Of a stretch of DNA of 64,000 bases, positions 14,040-24,252 are shown in pieces; position 1 is the stretch's first letter; every line of letters begins with the position of its first letter. A program made the translations under genes and the position numbers. The notes under the pieces are model-generated. The model did no database searches. It worked only from the letters and a program-made list of their open reading frames with translations, and was not told the DNA's origin. This DNA comes from Betaproteobacteria bacterium (GTDB taxonomy: Bacteria; Pseudomonadota; Gammaproteobacteria; Burkholderiales; UBA3065): the NCBI GenBank assembly GCA_027490755.1, contig JAIXXL010000009.1, positions 62,001 through 126,000 of the forward strand, read 5' to 3'.

Positions 14040-17000
14040 TTGAACCCCGACGCCCCCAAGACACCGGAATCGACCGGCACCACCCTGAAGACGCTCATGC
14101 AGTCGGCGCCAGTGCGTCTCGCGCTCGATTTCAACCGCTGGCTGTGGTGGGTCGCCAGCGGCATCGCCATCATCTTGCTCGGCCTGCACCTTGCCTTGCG
14201 CCTTTGGGTGGTGCCGCAGATCCCGGAGCGCCGGCAGGAGATCGAGGCGGCGCTCTCCGATGCGATCCAGCGGCCGGTACGCCTGGGCGAGATCAGCGCC
14301 GGTTGGAGCGGCATGCAGCCGCGCATCGACATCGAGTCACTGACCATCCTCGATCGCGCGGGGCAACCTGCGCTGGTGCTCCCAGCCATCAATGCCGCCG
14401 TGTCTTGGCGCTCGGTGACGGCGGGTACCGTGGTGTTCAGCCGGCTGCGCACCGGCGGGCTTGAACTTTTCCTGAGGCGCACCGCCGACGGCACCATCCT
14501 TCTCGGCGACATCCCGCTCAACCGCGGTGATGACAACCGCTTCCTCGACTGGGTGCAGCAGCAACGGGGGATCGACCTTGAGCGCTCGGTGGTGCATTGG
14601 GACGACGAATCCCGTGCGGCGCCCCGGCTGAGCCTGCGCGACGTCAACCTGAGCATCCGCAACCGCGGCAACCGGCACCAGTTCGGCCTGCGAGCCCGCC
14701 CGTCGGACGCCGTCTCCGGCCCTGTCGACCTTCGCGGCGACTGGAAGGGCGAATCGATCACGCGCCTGCAGGACGGTAGCGGGCGCCTTTACGGCAGCCT
14801 CGAGCGGGTCGACCTGTCGGCATTGCTGCCTTGGTTGGCGCTGCCGTTCGGAGTCGAATCGGGCAAGGGAGGGCTGCGCGTGTGGTTGGACTTGCGTGGG
14901 GCCAGTGTCGCCGGGTTCACCGCCGACGCCAGCCTGACCGGGCTTCGGGCGAACATCGAGGGTGCCAGCGAGCCACTGCAGGTGGCTTCCGTCGGTGGCC
15001 GGGTCGGCTTCGTCAATCGTCCCGACCGGCATTCCCTCGAACTGCGAAAACTGGTGGTGCAGACAGCCGATGGCGTTGTCGCACCAGAGACGACGATGTT
15101 CTGGCAACAGCAGGGCGAAGGGGCCCTCGCCAAGCACGCGGTGCGCATCGAGCATCTGGTGCTCGGGCCACTGTTCCAGACTGCGCCGGCACTGCCGCTG
15201 CCCGAGCGCGTACGCGACCTGATCGCGCAGTCGGCGCCGCGCGGCGAATTGCGCGACATGCGCGCCGAGTGGCAAGGCGACTGGCAGCAGCCGGCCAGCT
15301 ATTCGGTACGCGGACGGTTTGTCGATCTCGGCAGCGCGCCGGTCGAGGGACTGCCAGGCTTCGACAGGCTCTCGGGCAGCGTCGAGGCCAACCAGTCTGG
15401 TGGCCGCGCCACCCTGCGCAGCGGCGCGGCGCCCCTACTGTGGCCGGCGCAGTTCCGCCGCGCGATCCCGCTGCGCGAACTCGAGGCCTCGCTCAACTGG
15501 CGTCGCGAGGGTGAGGGCTGGCGCTTCGATCTGCCCAGCGTCAGCATCGACACCGGCGAGTTGCAGGCCAGCCTCCGTGGCAGCTGGACGCCGGCCGCAC
15601 GCTCGATGCAACTCGACGGGCGCATCGCCCGGCTCGACCCGGCAGCGGTCGTCCACTACCTGCCAGAGTCGGTCGGCGCCGGTACCCGCGAGTGGCTCGA
15701 GATCGCCTTCCCGGCGGGCGGCAAGGTCTCAGGCGAGGTACGACTGCGCGGCGACGCGAGCCTGTTCCCGTTCAGCGATGGCAAGGGCGGTCGTTTCGAG
15801 GCGACCGCGGACCTGCAGGCGCCATCGCTGGTGTTCAGCGCGGAATGGCCACGCCTGCAATCGGTCGAGGGGCGTCTACGCTTCGTCAACGCCGCACTTT
15901 CGGCCGAGGGTGCGCGCGCCAAGGCCGGCAGCAGCGTGCTGGAACAGGTGCGTCTGAATATCCCCGACCTCGACGCCGACGACCCGGTGCTCGACATCTC
16001 GGGGCGCGTCAACGCCAGCATCGGCGAGTTGCTCGATTACGTTCAGGCGAGCCCGGTGCATGGGCTTATCGGTGGCGCCACCGATGGCATGACCGGCACC
16101 GGCAAGGCCGGCGTGAGGATGGCCCTCCATATCCCGCTCAACCATTCGGTCAACACCACGGTGAAGGGCGAACTCGGTCTCGAGGCAAGCCGGCTTGAAC
16201 TCGGGCCCGGCCGGCCGGCGCTGACCGGCCTTGCCGGAAAACTGCTGTTCACCGAGCGTGGCGTCAGCAGCCCCGCCCTCACCGGCAACCTGCTGGGCGG
16301 CGCCGCCCGGGCCAGCATCAGCAGCCAACCCGGCGGCATCGTCCGCATCGAGGCATCGGGCCGCGCGCGCATCGCGTCGCTGGCACAACAGTTCCCCCTG
16401 CGGGCCTGGAGCCTGGCCAGCGGCGACACGGCGTGGAGAGGCGACATCAGCATCGCACCAACGTCGACCCGGATTCTGGTGCAGTCCAACCTCGAGGGGG
16501 TCACGCTCGACCTTCCAGCACCGCTGCACAAATCGGCCAGCCAGTCTCAGCCGCTCCGTTTCCTTTGGCAGAGCGGCGAGCGGGGCGATCGTTACGAGGT
16601 TGATATCGGCAGCCAGGTGCGCGCCCGCGTGCAGACCCGTAGCGGTGGCCGGGCCGCCGGCTCGACCGTAGAACAGGCCCTGGTGGCGGTGGGAGGCGCG
16701 GCGCTGCCCGCGGCTCGCCAGCGCGGGGTCGGCTTCGCGGCGGACCTGCCGCAGTTCTTCGCCACCCAGTGGCTGCCGGTCATCGACCGCTTCACCGCGG
16801 CCGGAGAGGCCGGCACGCCCTTGCCGGTAGAGGCTCGCATCAGGGCAGGCCGATTCGAACTCGAGGGCCAGTTCCTCGGCGAGACCGACCTGAGCGTCGA
16901 GCGCCAGGGCAAGGCCTGGCAGTGGTCGGTGCGTGGCAACGATGCCGAGGGCAGCGGCCAGTGGGACCCGACCGGCAACGGCTCGGTGACCGCTCGGCTC

Positions 17001-17930
17001 TCGCGGCTGGCGCTCGGCCCGCCAGTGGACGGCGTCTCGATGCCGCAGGATGAGGACGAAGGCAGCTTCCCGGCGCTCGACGTCGAGGTCGGCAGCTTCC
17101 AGCGGCGCGGGCGCGAGTACGGACAGTTGCGCCTGAAAGCCAGCCAGCAGGGCCGCGACTGGCGCATCGACCAGTTGCGCATGAGCGCACCTGAGTACCA
17201 GCTCGAGGCCAGCGGCCTGTGGCAAGCCTGGCGCAGCCGACCGGCGACCGATGTGAAGCTCGAGCTCAAGACCACCGACACCGGCAGGTACCTGGAGCGG
17301 CTGGGTTACGGCAACGTCATCAAGGCCGCGCCGGCCGCGCTGAAGGGGAGCCTGCGCTGGCGCGGACCACCCACCGACATCGACTTCGCAAGCCTGTCCG
17401 GCCAGTTCCGCCTGGAGACCGGGAAGGGCCAGTTCATCAAGGCCGACACGGGTGCCGCGCGTCTGCTCGGCATCCTTAGCCTGCAGGCACTGCCGCGGCG
17501 CATCACGCTCGACTTTCGCGACGTGTTCAGCGACGGCCTCGCCTTCGATAGCATCGAGAGCGACCTGACGGTCACCGACGGCATCATGCGCACCGAACAG
17601 TTCTTCATCGACGGGCCCTCGGCCAAGGTTCGCATCAAGGGTCAGGCCGATCTCGCCAAGGAGACGCAGGACCTGCAGGTGAAGGTCTCGCCGGCCATGG
17701 ACGCGGCCACCATCGGCGCGCTCATCGCCAACCCGATCGCCGGTCTGGCAGTTTTCCTGGCCCAGCAGCTGCTGGACGACCCGCTGGGAAAGCTCATCAC
17801 CTTCAACTACCGCATCACCGGCAGCTGGTCGGAGCCGGTCATCGCCAAACAGGGGGCACCCGAGGTGAGCAACAGGCAGAAGAACGACAAGGGCCAGGGC
17901 GCCGGCGTGATGCCGGGGGTCTCGCCATGA
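14040..17930 (+). CDS. yhdP: YhdP-family AsmA-like phospholipid transport protein
   Basis: This very long protein (1296 residues from the TTG) belongs to the YhdP/DUF3971 group of AsmA-like proteins. In Enterobacteria these are inner-membrane-anchored bridges that carry phospholipids across the periplasm to the outer membrane. One transmembrane helix lies near residues 34-53 (WVASGIAIILLGLHLALRLW). The rest is beta-strand-rich periplasmic sequence, and the C-terminus has the AsmA-like 'YRITGSWSEPVI' ending. The start is uncertain: TTG at 14040 or ATG at 14097 (MQSAPVRLALDFNRW), neither with a clear Shine-Dalgarno. The stop overlaps the next gene's ATG by 4 bases, and yhdP-nitrilase-tldD is a conserved proteobacterial block. 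Confidence 0.9.
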   Translation: MNPDAPKTPESTGTTLKTLMQSAPVRLALDFNRWLWWVASGIAIILLGLHLALRLWVVPQIPERRQEIEAALSDAIQRPVRLGEISAGWSGMQPRIDIESLTILDRAGQPALVLPAINAAVSWRSVTAGTVVFSRLRTGGLELFLRRTADGTILLGDIPLNRGDDNRFLDWVQQQRGIDLERSVVHWDDESRAAPRLSLRDVNLSIRNRGNRHQFGLRARPSDAVSGPVDLRGDWKGESITRLQDGSGRLYGSLERVDLSALLPWLALPFGVESGKGGLRVWLDLRGASVAGFTADASLTGLRANIEGASEPLQVASVGGRVGFVNRPDRHSLELRKLVVQTADGVVAPETTMFWQQQGEGALAKHAVRIEHLVLGPLFQTAPALPLPERVRDLIAQSAPRGELRDMRAEWQGDWQQPASYSVRGRFVDLGSAPVEGLPGFDRLSGSVEANQSGGRATLRSGAAPLLWPAQFRRAIPLRELEASLNWRREGEGWRFDLPSVSIDTGELQASLRGSWTPAARSMQLDGRIARLDPAAVVHYLPESVGAGTREWLEIAFPAGGKVSGEVRLRGDASLFPFSDGKGGRFEATADLQAPSLVFSAEWPRLQSVEGRLRFVNAALSAEGARAKAGSSVLEQVRLNIPDLDADDPVLDISGRVNASIGELLDYVQASPVHGLIGGATDGMTGTGKAGVRMALHIPLNHSVNTTVKGELGLEASRLELGPGRPALTGLAGKLLFTERGVSSPALTGNLLGGAARASISSQPGGIVRIEASGRARIASLAQQFPLRAWSLASGDTAWRGDISIAPTSTRILVQSNLEGVTLDLPAPLHKSASQSQPLRFLWQSGERGDRYEVDIGSQVRARVQTRSGGRAAGSTVEQALVAVGGAALPAARQRGVGFAADLPQFFATQWLPVIDRFTAAGEAGTPLPVEARIRAGRFELEGQFLGETDLSVERQGKAWQWSVRGNDAEGSGQWDPTGNGSVTARLSRLALGPPVDGVSMPQDEDEGSFPALDVEVGSFQRRGREYGQLRLKASQQGRDWRIDQLRMSAPEYQLEASGLWQAWRSRPATDVKLELKTTDTGRYLERLGYGNVIKAAPAALKGSLRWRGPPTDIDFASLSGQFRLETGKGQFIKADTGAARLLGILSLQALPRRITLDFRDVFSDGLAFDSIESDLTVTDGIMRTEQFFIDGPSAKVRIKGQADLAKETQDLQVKVSPAMDAATIGALIANPIAGLAVFLAQQLLDDPLGKLITFNYRITGSWSEPVIAKQGAPEVSNRQKNDKGQGAGVMPGVSP

Positions 17931-18760
17931 ACGCCATGGCAGCCTGCGACTCGCCGTCGCCGTACCGCATCGCCGCCGTGCAGATGGTGAGCGGCGAGGA
18001 CGTCGCCGCCAACCTGGACACCGTCGCCCGTCTGGTGCGTTTCGCAGCGGAGCGCGGTGCGCGTCTGGTGCTGTTGCCAGAATACTGGCCGGTGCTCAGT
18101 AGCGACGAGCGCCGCAAGCTCGCCGTGGCCGAGCCCGCAGGGGAAGGGCCGTTGCAGCGCTTTCTCGCCGACCTCGCCCGCGACGAATCGGTGTGGCTGG
18201 TCGCCGGCACCATCCCGATCACCACCGGCGACCCGGAACACGTCCGCAACACCTGCCTGGTGTTCGATGACCGCGGCAGGCAAGTTGCCCGTTACGACAA
18301 GATCCACCTCTTCAACCTGAGCCTCGGCGCCGAGAGCTTCTGCGAGTCATCGACCATCGAGGCGGGCGCCGAGCCTGTCGGCGTCGCCACGCCGCTGGGG
18401 CGCGTCGCGCTCTCGGTCTGCTACGACCTGCGCTTTCCCGAGCTCTACCGGCGCCTGCTGCCGTTCGATGTGCTGTGCATGCCGGCCGCTTTCACGGCGA
18501 CCACCGGCCGCGCCCACTGGGAGGTCCTGCTTCGTGCACGCGCCATCGAGAACCAGTGCTACGTGCTTGCCGCAGGGCAGGGCGGCACCCATCCCGGCGG
18601 ACGCTTGACCCACGGCCACAGTATGATTGTCGACCCTTGGGGGGACGTGCTCGACCTGCTGCCCGAAGGCCCGGGCGTCGTCATGGCGGATATCGATCCG
18701 GCCCGCCTGCAACAAGTCCGCCGCGACCTGCCCGCGCTCGCCAACCGCGTCCTGCCCTGA
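17927..18760 (+). CDS. Nitrilase-superfamily amidohydrolase (Nit1/omega-amidase type)
   Basis: This 277-residue carbon-nitrogen hydrolase carries the complete Glu-Lys-Cys triad: E52 in LLPEYWPV, K125 in RYDKIHLFN and C165 in SVCYDLRFPELYR. The 'KIHLF' and 'CYDLRFPELYR' motifs are those of the Nit1/NitFhit branch, whose members hydrolyse deaminated glutathione or omega-amides. The likely role is repair of deaminated glutathione; that is inferred from the branch. It overlaps yhdP by 4 bases (ATGA) and precedes tldD by 16 bases, so the three are translated as a unit. It is cytoplasmic with no signal peptide. Confidence 0.88.
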   Translation: MNAMAACDSPSPYRIAAVQMVSGEDVAANLDTVARLVRFAAERGARLVLLPEYWPVLSSDERRKLAVAEPAGEGPLQRFLADLARDESVWLVAGTIPITTGDPEHVRNTCLVFDDRGRQVARYDKIHLFNLSLGAESFCESSTIEAGAEPVGVATPLGRVALSVCYDLRFPELYRRLLPFDVLCMPAAFTATTGRAHWEVLLRARAIENQCYVLAAGQGGTHPGGRLTHGHSMIVDPWGDVLDLLPEGPGVVMADIDPARLQQVRRDLPALANRVLP

Positions 18761-18776
18761 CCTCATACCGCTCCTC

Positions 18777-20228
18777 ATGAACGCACCACTGTCACCCGAC
18801 CGCCTCGCCACCGCCTCCGCGCTACTCCTGCAGCCGGCCGGCCTCGACCTTGCCGACCTCGGCCGCGTGCTCGGCGAAGTCGCTGCGCATCGCGCCGACT
18901 ACGCCGACATCTACCTGCAGTACACGCGCTCCGAGGGCTGGAGCCTGGAAGAGGGCCTGGTCAAGTCCGGCAGCTTCAGCATCGACGCCGGTGCCGGCGT
19001 GCGCGTGGTCGACGGCGAGCGCACCGCCTTCGCCTACACCGACGACCTGAGCATCGACGCGCTGTTGCAGGCCGCCCGCACCACGCGCAGCATCGCCGCC
19101 GCCGGCGGCAGCGGTCGCGTGCCGGTGCCGGGCCATGGGCACGCCCGCAGCCTCTACCCGGCGGTGGACCCGGTGGCCAGTCTGGATGCCGACGCCAAGG
19201 TAGCGCTGCTGCTGCAGGTCGAAAAGATGGCTCGCGCGGCGGACCCGCGCATCACCCAGGTCATGGCCTCGCTGGCCGCCGAATACGACGTCGTGCTGCT
19301 GCTGCGCTCGGACGGTCGCATCAGCGCCGACGTACGGCCGCTGGTGCGGCTGTCGCTGCAGGTCATCGCCGAGGCCAGCGGTCGCCGTCAGCAGGGCTCG
19401 GCCGGCGGTGGCGGGCGCGAGGGGCTCGCCATCTTCACCGAAGAGCGGCTGCGCGGCCTGGTCGATCAGGCAGTGCATCAGGCGCTGGTCAACCTTGACG
19501 CGGGCCCGGCACCGGCTGGCGAGATGACCGTGGTGCTCGGTCCAGGCTGGCCGGGCATCCTGCTGCACGAGGCGATCGGCCACGGCCTCGAGGGCGACTT
19601 CAACCGCAAGGGCAGCTCGGCCTTCTCGGGACGCGTCGGCGAGCGCATCGCCGCCAAGGGCGTGACGGTGGTGGACGACGGCACCCTGGCTGGGCGCCGC
19701 GGCTCCCTCAATGTAGACGACGAGGGCGAGCCCACCCACTGCACCACGCTGATCGAGGACGGCATCCTGCGCGGCTACATCCAGGACCAGCTCAACGCGC
19801 GCCTGATGGGTGTACCGCCCACCGGCAACGGCCGACGCGAGAGCTACGCCCACGTGCCGATGCCACGCATGACCAACACCTACATGCTCAACGGCGACCG
19901 CGAACCTGGCGAGATCATCGCCTCGGTGGAGAAGGGCCTCTACGCCGTCAACTTTGGCGGTGGCCAGGTCGACATCACCAGCGGCAAGTTCGTCTTCTCC
20001 GCCGCCGAGGCCTACCTGATCGAGAACGGCAAGGTGACGCGCCCGGTGCGCGGCGCCACGCTGATCGGCAACGGCCCGGATGTGCTGACCCGGGTCAGCA
20101 TGATCGGCAACGACATGGCGCTCGACCCCGGCATCGGCACCTGTGGCAAGGATGGCCAGAGCGTGCCGGTCGGCGTCGGCCAGCCCACGCTTCGCATCGA
20201 CCGTCTCACGGTCGGCGGCACCGCCTGA
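18777..20228 (+). CDS. tldD: Metalloprotease TldD
   Basis: TldD pairs with TldE/PmbA to form a zinc protease that threads unfolded peptides into an internal chamber. In Enterobacteria it matures microcin B17 and degrades CcdA. From ATG 18777 the protein is 483 residues, near the 481 of E. coli TldD. The HExxxH zinc motif is present as HEAIGHGLEGD, with the following glycine-rich Arg/Lys segment. The C-terminal 'GPDVLTRVSMIGNDMALDPGIGTCGKDGQSVPVGVGQPTLRI' region (given here only as family-typical) is intact. No tldE/pmbA lies in this window. It follows the nitrilase gene in the usual order. Confidence 0.96.
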   Translation: MNAPLSPDRLATASALLLQPAGLDLADLGRVLGEVAAHRADYADIYLQYTRSEGWSLEEGLVKSGSFSIDAGAGVRVVDGERTAFAYTDDLSIDALLQAARTTRSIAAAGGSGRVPVPGHGHARSLYPAVDPVASLDADAKVALLLQVEKMARAADPRITQVMASLAAEYDVVLLLRSDGRISADVRPLVRLSLQVIAEASGRRQQGSAGGGGREGLAIFTEERLRGLVDQAVHQALVNLDAGPAPAGEMTVVLGPGWPGILLHEAIGHGLEGDFNRKGSSAFSGRVGERIAAKGVTVVDDGTLAGRRGSLNVDDEGEPTHCTTLIEDGILRGYIQDQLNARLMGVPPTGNGRRESYAHVPMPRMTNTYMLNGDREPGEIIASVEKGLYAVNFGGGQVDITSGKFVFSAAEAYLIENGKVTRPVRGATLIGNGPDVLTRVSMIGNDMALDPGIGTCGKDGQSVPVGVGQPTLRIDRLTVGGTA

Positions 20229-20267
20229 GCGCCGCCCGGACCCTGACAGGACACTCTGGAGACACGC

Positions 20268-21233
<966 letters not shown>

Positions 21234-21238
21234 ACGAT

Positions 21239-22192
21239 GTGCACCTCGAGTCGGTGATGCTCGCCGCCCTCGAGGCGGAGGGTCTCGCGCATGGCAGGGT
21301 GCAGCTCGCCGTCGGTTTCAGCGGCGGCCTCGACTCGACAGCGCTGTTGCATGTCGCCTGCAGGGTCGCCGACGAACTCGAGGCGCCATCGCCGCTGGCG
21401 GTGCATGTCCACCACGGTCTGCAGGACGTGGCCGAGAGCTGGGTGCACCACTGCGAGCGCGTCGCCACCGGGCTGGGCGCCGCTTTCATGCTGCAAAGGG
21501 TCACGGTCAAGCGCGACGGCGGCGAAAGCCCCGAGTCTGCCGCTCGCGATGCGCGGATGAAGGTCTTCGCTGCCGTCGATGCCGACGCCGTGCTGCTCGG
21601 CCATCACCGCGACGACCAGGTCGAGACAGTGCTGTTCAACGCGCTGCGCGGCACCGGCCTGGCCGGCTTGTCTGGCATCCCGCAGGTGCGCGCATTGCCG
21701 GGCGGCCGGCCGTTGCTTCGGCCTTTCCTCGGCCTGCCGCGCACGCAGTTGCGCGCCTATGCGATGGCGCATGAACTGACCTGGGTCGAGGACCCGAGCA
21801 ACGACCACGGCGGCATCCGCCGCAATCACCTGCGCAACGCCGTGTTGCCACTGGTCGAGGAACAGATCCCGCAGGCGCGTCCGGCATTGGCACGGCTGGC
21901 CGACCACGCCGCCGAGGCCCAGCAGATCGCCAGCGACCTCGCCGACCTTGACGCTGAGCGCTGGTCCGACGCCCGCGGCCTGCGGTGCCGCGCCTTTGCC
22001 GAGCTGCCGCCGCACCGCGCGCGCAACCTGCTGCGCGGGCAGCTGGCGCTGGCCGGCCTGCGCATGCCCGATGCCGCGCGCCTGGAGGAGATGCTGCGCC
22101 AACTGCGTGGCACCGGTCGGCCGGAGATCCTGCACGACGGCTGGACCGTCACCCGTCGCGCCGGGCGGCTGCTCATCCTGCCGCCGCAGTAG
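21239..22192 (+). CDS. tilS: tRNA(Ile)-lysidine synthase
   Basis: TilS converts C34 of tRNA-Ile(CAU) to lysidine, switching both the codon read and the amino acid charged. The PP-loop motif SGGLDS is at residues 28-33, followed by 'LGHHRDDQVETVLFNALRGTGLAGLSGI', a TilS signature. The protein is 317 residues, shorter than the roughly 430 of E. coli TilS. It keeps the N-terminal ATPase domain and a middle substrate-binding domain but has little of the C-terminal domain. Such short forms are known in other bacteria. The start GTG 21239 follows accA closely; ATG 21257 is an alternative. It converges with phoH, only 6 bases apart. Confidence 0.92.
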   Translation: MHLESVMLAALEAEGLAHGRVQLAVGFSGGLDSTALLHVACRVADELEAPSPLAVHVHHGLQDVAESWVHHCERVATGLGAAFMLQRVTVKRDGGESPESAARDARMKVFAAVDADAVLLGHHRDDQVETVLFNALRGTGLAGLSGIPQVRALPGGRPLLRPFLGLPRTQLRAYAMAHELTWVEDPSNDHGGIRRNHLRNAVLPLVEEQIPQARPALARLADHAAEAQQIASDLADLDAERWSDARGLRCRAFAELPPHRARNLLRGQLALAGLRMPDAARLEEMLRQLRGTGRPEILHDGWTVTRRAGRLLILPPQ

Positions 22193-22198
22193 TGCCGG

Positions 22199-23620
22199 CT
22201 ACAGCACCTCGGCGGCGTGCTCTGCAAGGCGCGAGCGTTCGCCGCGCGTCAGCGTGACGTGGCCGCTGTGTGGCCAACCCTTGAAGCGGTCCACGACATA
22301 GGTCAGGCCGGATGAGCCCTCGGTGAGGTAGGGCGTGTCGATCTGCGCGATGTTGCCGAGACACACCACCTTGGTACCCGGCCCGGCGCGCGTGATCAGC
22401 GTCTTCATCTGCTTTGGCGTCAGGTTCTGCGCCTCGTCGATGATCAGGAACTTGTTGATGAAGGTGCGCCCGCGCATGAAGTTGAGAGACTTGATCTTGA
22501 TGCGGCTACGCATCAGGTCGCGCGTCGCTGCACGGCCCCACTCGCCGGCCTCGTCGTCGGACTTGTTGAGCACATCCAGATTGTCTTCGAGTGCGCCCAT
22601 CCAGGGCGTCATCTTTTCTTCTTCGGTGCCGGGCAGGAAGCCGATGTCCTCACCAACCGGTACGGTGACGCGGGTCATGATGATCTCGCTGTAGACCTTG
22701 TACTCGAGCGTCTGCAGCAAGCCCGCCGCCAGCGTGAGCAGGGTCTTGCCAGTGCCCGCCTGACCAAGCAGCGTGACGAAGTCGGTCTCCGGGTCCATCA
22801 GCGCGTTGAGTGCGAAGTTCTGCTCGCGGTTGCGGGCGGTGATGCCCCACACCGAGTGCTTGGGGTTGGCGTAGTCGCGCAGGGTGCAGAGGACCGCCGC
22901 GTCGCCCTCGACCGAGTGCACACGGGCCTGCATGGCGCCGTCGCCCGGCATGAAGAGGAATTCGTTGACGATCATGGACTTGCATAGAGGACCTTTGACC
23001 TTGTAGTAGGTCAGGCCCTGCTCTTGCCAGGACTCCATGCCCTTGCCATGGCGATCCCAGAAATCGTCCGGCAGCTCGCGGATGCCGGCGTACAGCAAGT
23101 CGCTGTCCTCCAGCACCTTGTCGTTGAAGTAGTCCTCGGCGGCAAGGCGCAGCGCGCGCGCCTTGATCCGCATGTTGATATCCTTCGACACCAGGATGAC
23201 CTGCCGCTCCGGATGGCGCTCGGCCAGATGCATGACCACGGCCAGGATCTGGTTGTCGTTGCGGCCGGGCAGCAGCCCTGGCGGCAGATCGCCAGGGATG
23301 GCGTCGGTCTGCAGGAACAGCTTGCCGCTGGCGCCGTTGCGTTTGGACAGCGGGATGCCCTCGGCGATGCTGTCGGGCGCCGCCGCCACCAGTTCTTCCA
23401 TGAAGCGGCTGGCCTGACGGGCATTGCGCGCGACTTCGGACATGCCCTTTTTGTTGTTGTCCAGCTCCTCCAGCGTCGTCATCGGGATGAAGACGTCGTG
23501 CTCCTCAAACCGGAACAGGCTGGTCGGGTCGTGCATCAGCACGTTGGTGTCGAGCACGAAGAGCTTGCCGTTCGCACCTGTGTTCTTGCGGCGGGGACGG
23601 CTGTTGGATTTGTCGGTCAT
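22199..23620 (-). CDS. PhoH2-type PIN-domain/PhoH ATPase
   Basis: This 473-residue protein fuses an N-terminal PIN ribonuclease domain to a C-terminal PhoH ATPase domain, the PhoH2 architecture. The PIN part starts with 'KLFVLDTNVLMHDPTSLF' with the metal-binding D24. The PhoH part has Walker A GQAGTGKTLLTLAAG near residue 282 and Walker B FLIIDEAQNLTPKQMK. PhoH2 proteins of actinobacteria unwind and cleave RNA; the same activity is inferred here. It follows bcp on the minus strand after 96 bases, with only a weak sign of its own promoter. Its 3' end abuts the convergent tilS. Confidence 0.92.
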   Translation of the reverse strand: MTDKSNSRPRRKNTGANGKLFVLDTNVLMHDPTSLFRFEEHDVFIPMTTLEELDNNKKGMSEVARNARQASRFMEELVAAAPDSIAEGIPLSKRNGASGKLFLQTDAIPGDLPPGLLPGRNDNQILAVVMHLAERHPERQVILVSKDINMRIKARALRLAAEDYFNDKVLEDSDLLYAGIRELPDDFWDRHGKGMESWQEQGLTYYKVKGPLCKSMIVNEFLFMPGDGAMQARVHSVEGDAAVLCTLRDYANPKHSVWGITARNREQNFALNALMDPETDFVTLLGQAGTGKTLLTLAAGLLQTLEYKVYSEIIMTRVTVPVGEDIGFLPGTEEEKMTPWMGALEDNLDVLNKSDDEAGEWGRAATRDLMRSRIKIKSLNFMRGRTFINKFLIIDEAQNLTPKQMKTLITRAGPGTKVVCLGNIAQIDTPYLTEGSSGLTYVVDRFKGWPHSGHVTLTRGERSRLAEHAAEVL

Positions 23621-23716
23621 GGTGGTGTCGTTCCTGCGGAATGCTTCGTTCGTGATGATGCCGTCTTGGGCGGGTCTCGGGGGCGTGTCCTGTGGCCGGC
23701 GTGCCTTGCTGCGGCG

Positions 23717-24205
23717 CTAGCCGGCCTGGATCTGCCGCAGCGTCGCCAGCACCTCGTCGACGTGGCCGGGCACCTTGACGCCCCGCCACTCGTGGCGCAG
23801 CACGCCGTCGGCGTCGATCAGGAAGGTGCTGCGCTCGATGCCGCGCACCTGCTTGCCGTACATGTTCTTCAGCCGCATCACGCCGTACAGGCCGCAGACC
23901 GTCTCGTCGGTGTCGCTGATCAGGTCGAAGGGCAGGCCGAGCTTCTCGCGGAAACGCCGGTGCGACGCCAGCGTGTCCCGCGACACCCCCGCCACATCGC
24001 AACCAGCGGCAGACAGATCGGCATGCGCGTCGCGGAAGGCTGCGCTCTCGGTGGTGCAGCCCGGCGTGTCGTCCTTCGGGTAGAAGTACAGCACCAGCCA
24101 GCGTCCACGGTGCGAGGTCAGGGTGAACGCCGGCTCCAACGTGGCGGGCGCAGAAAAGTCGGGCGCCTCGTGCCCGATGGCCGGGCGGTCGGTCTCGTTC
24201 GTCAT
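23717..24205 (-). CDS. bcp: Thiol peroxidase of the Bcp/PrxQ family
   Basis: This 162-residue cytoplasmic peroxiredoxin reduces H2O2 and organic peroxides with thioredoxin-type electrons. The peroxidatic cysteine is C50 in 'YPKDDTPGCTTE', and the active-site Pro/Thr/Arg framework is intact. The resolving cysteine that E. coli Bcp has five residues later is replaced by alanine (C-T-T-E-S-A). Other cysteines are C69 and C104. It is therefore either a 1-Cys enzyme or uses a non-standard resolving cysteine. The start at 24205 matches the family N-terminus, and a longer frame running into maf was rejected. It is transcribed ahead of phoH. Confidence 0.9.
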   Translation of the reverse strand: MTNETDRPAIGHEAPDFSAPATLEPAFTLTSHRGRWLVLYFYPKDDTPGCTTESAAFRDAHADLSAAGCDVAGVSRDTLASHRRFREKLGLPFDLISDTDETVCGLYGVMRLKNMYGKQVRGIERSTFLIDADGVLRHEWRGVKVPGHVDEVLATLRQIQAG

Positions 24206-24252
24206 GGTCTTGTTGTTCTCTGTGTCGTGGGGTGCAGGTATCTGTGACGCGG

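Noticed and set aside
13932..14189. Extension of glnE to an upstream start
   Set aside because: The added residues lack GlnE similarity and would overlap the 5' end of yhdP.
15876..17225. 449-aa open frame on the minus strand
   Set aside because: It is antisense to yhdP, with no recognisable motif.
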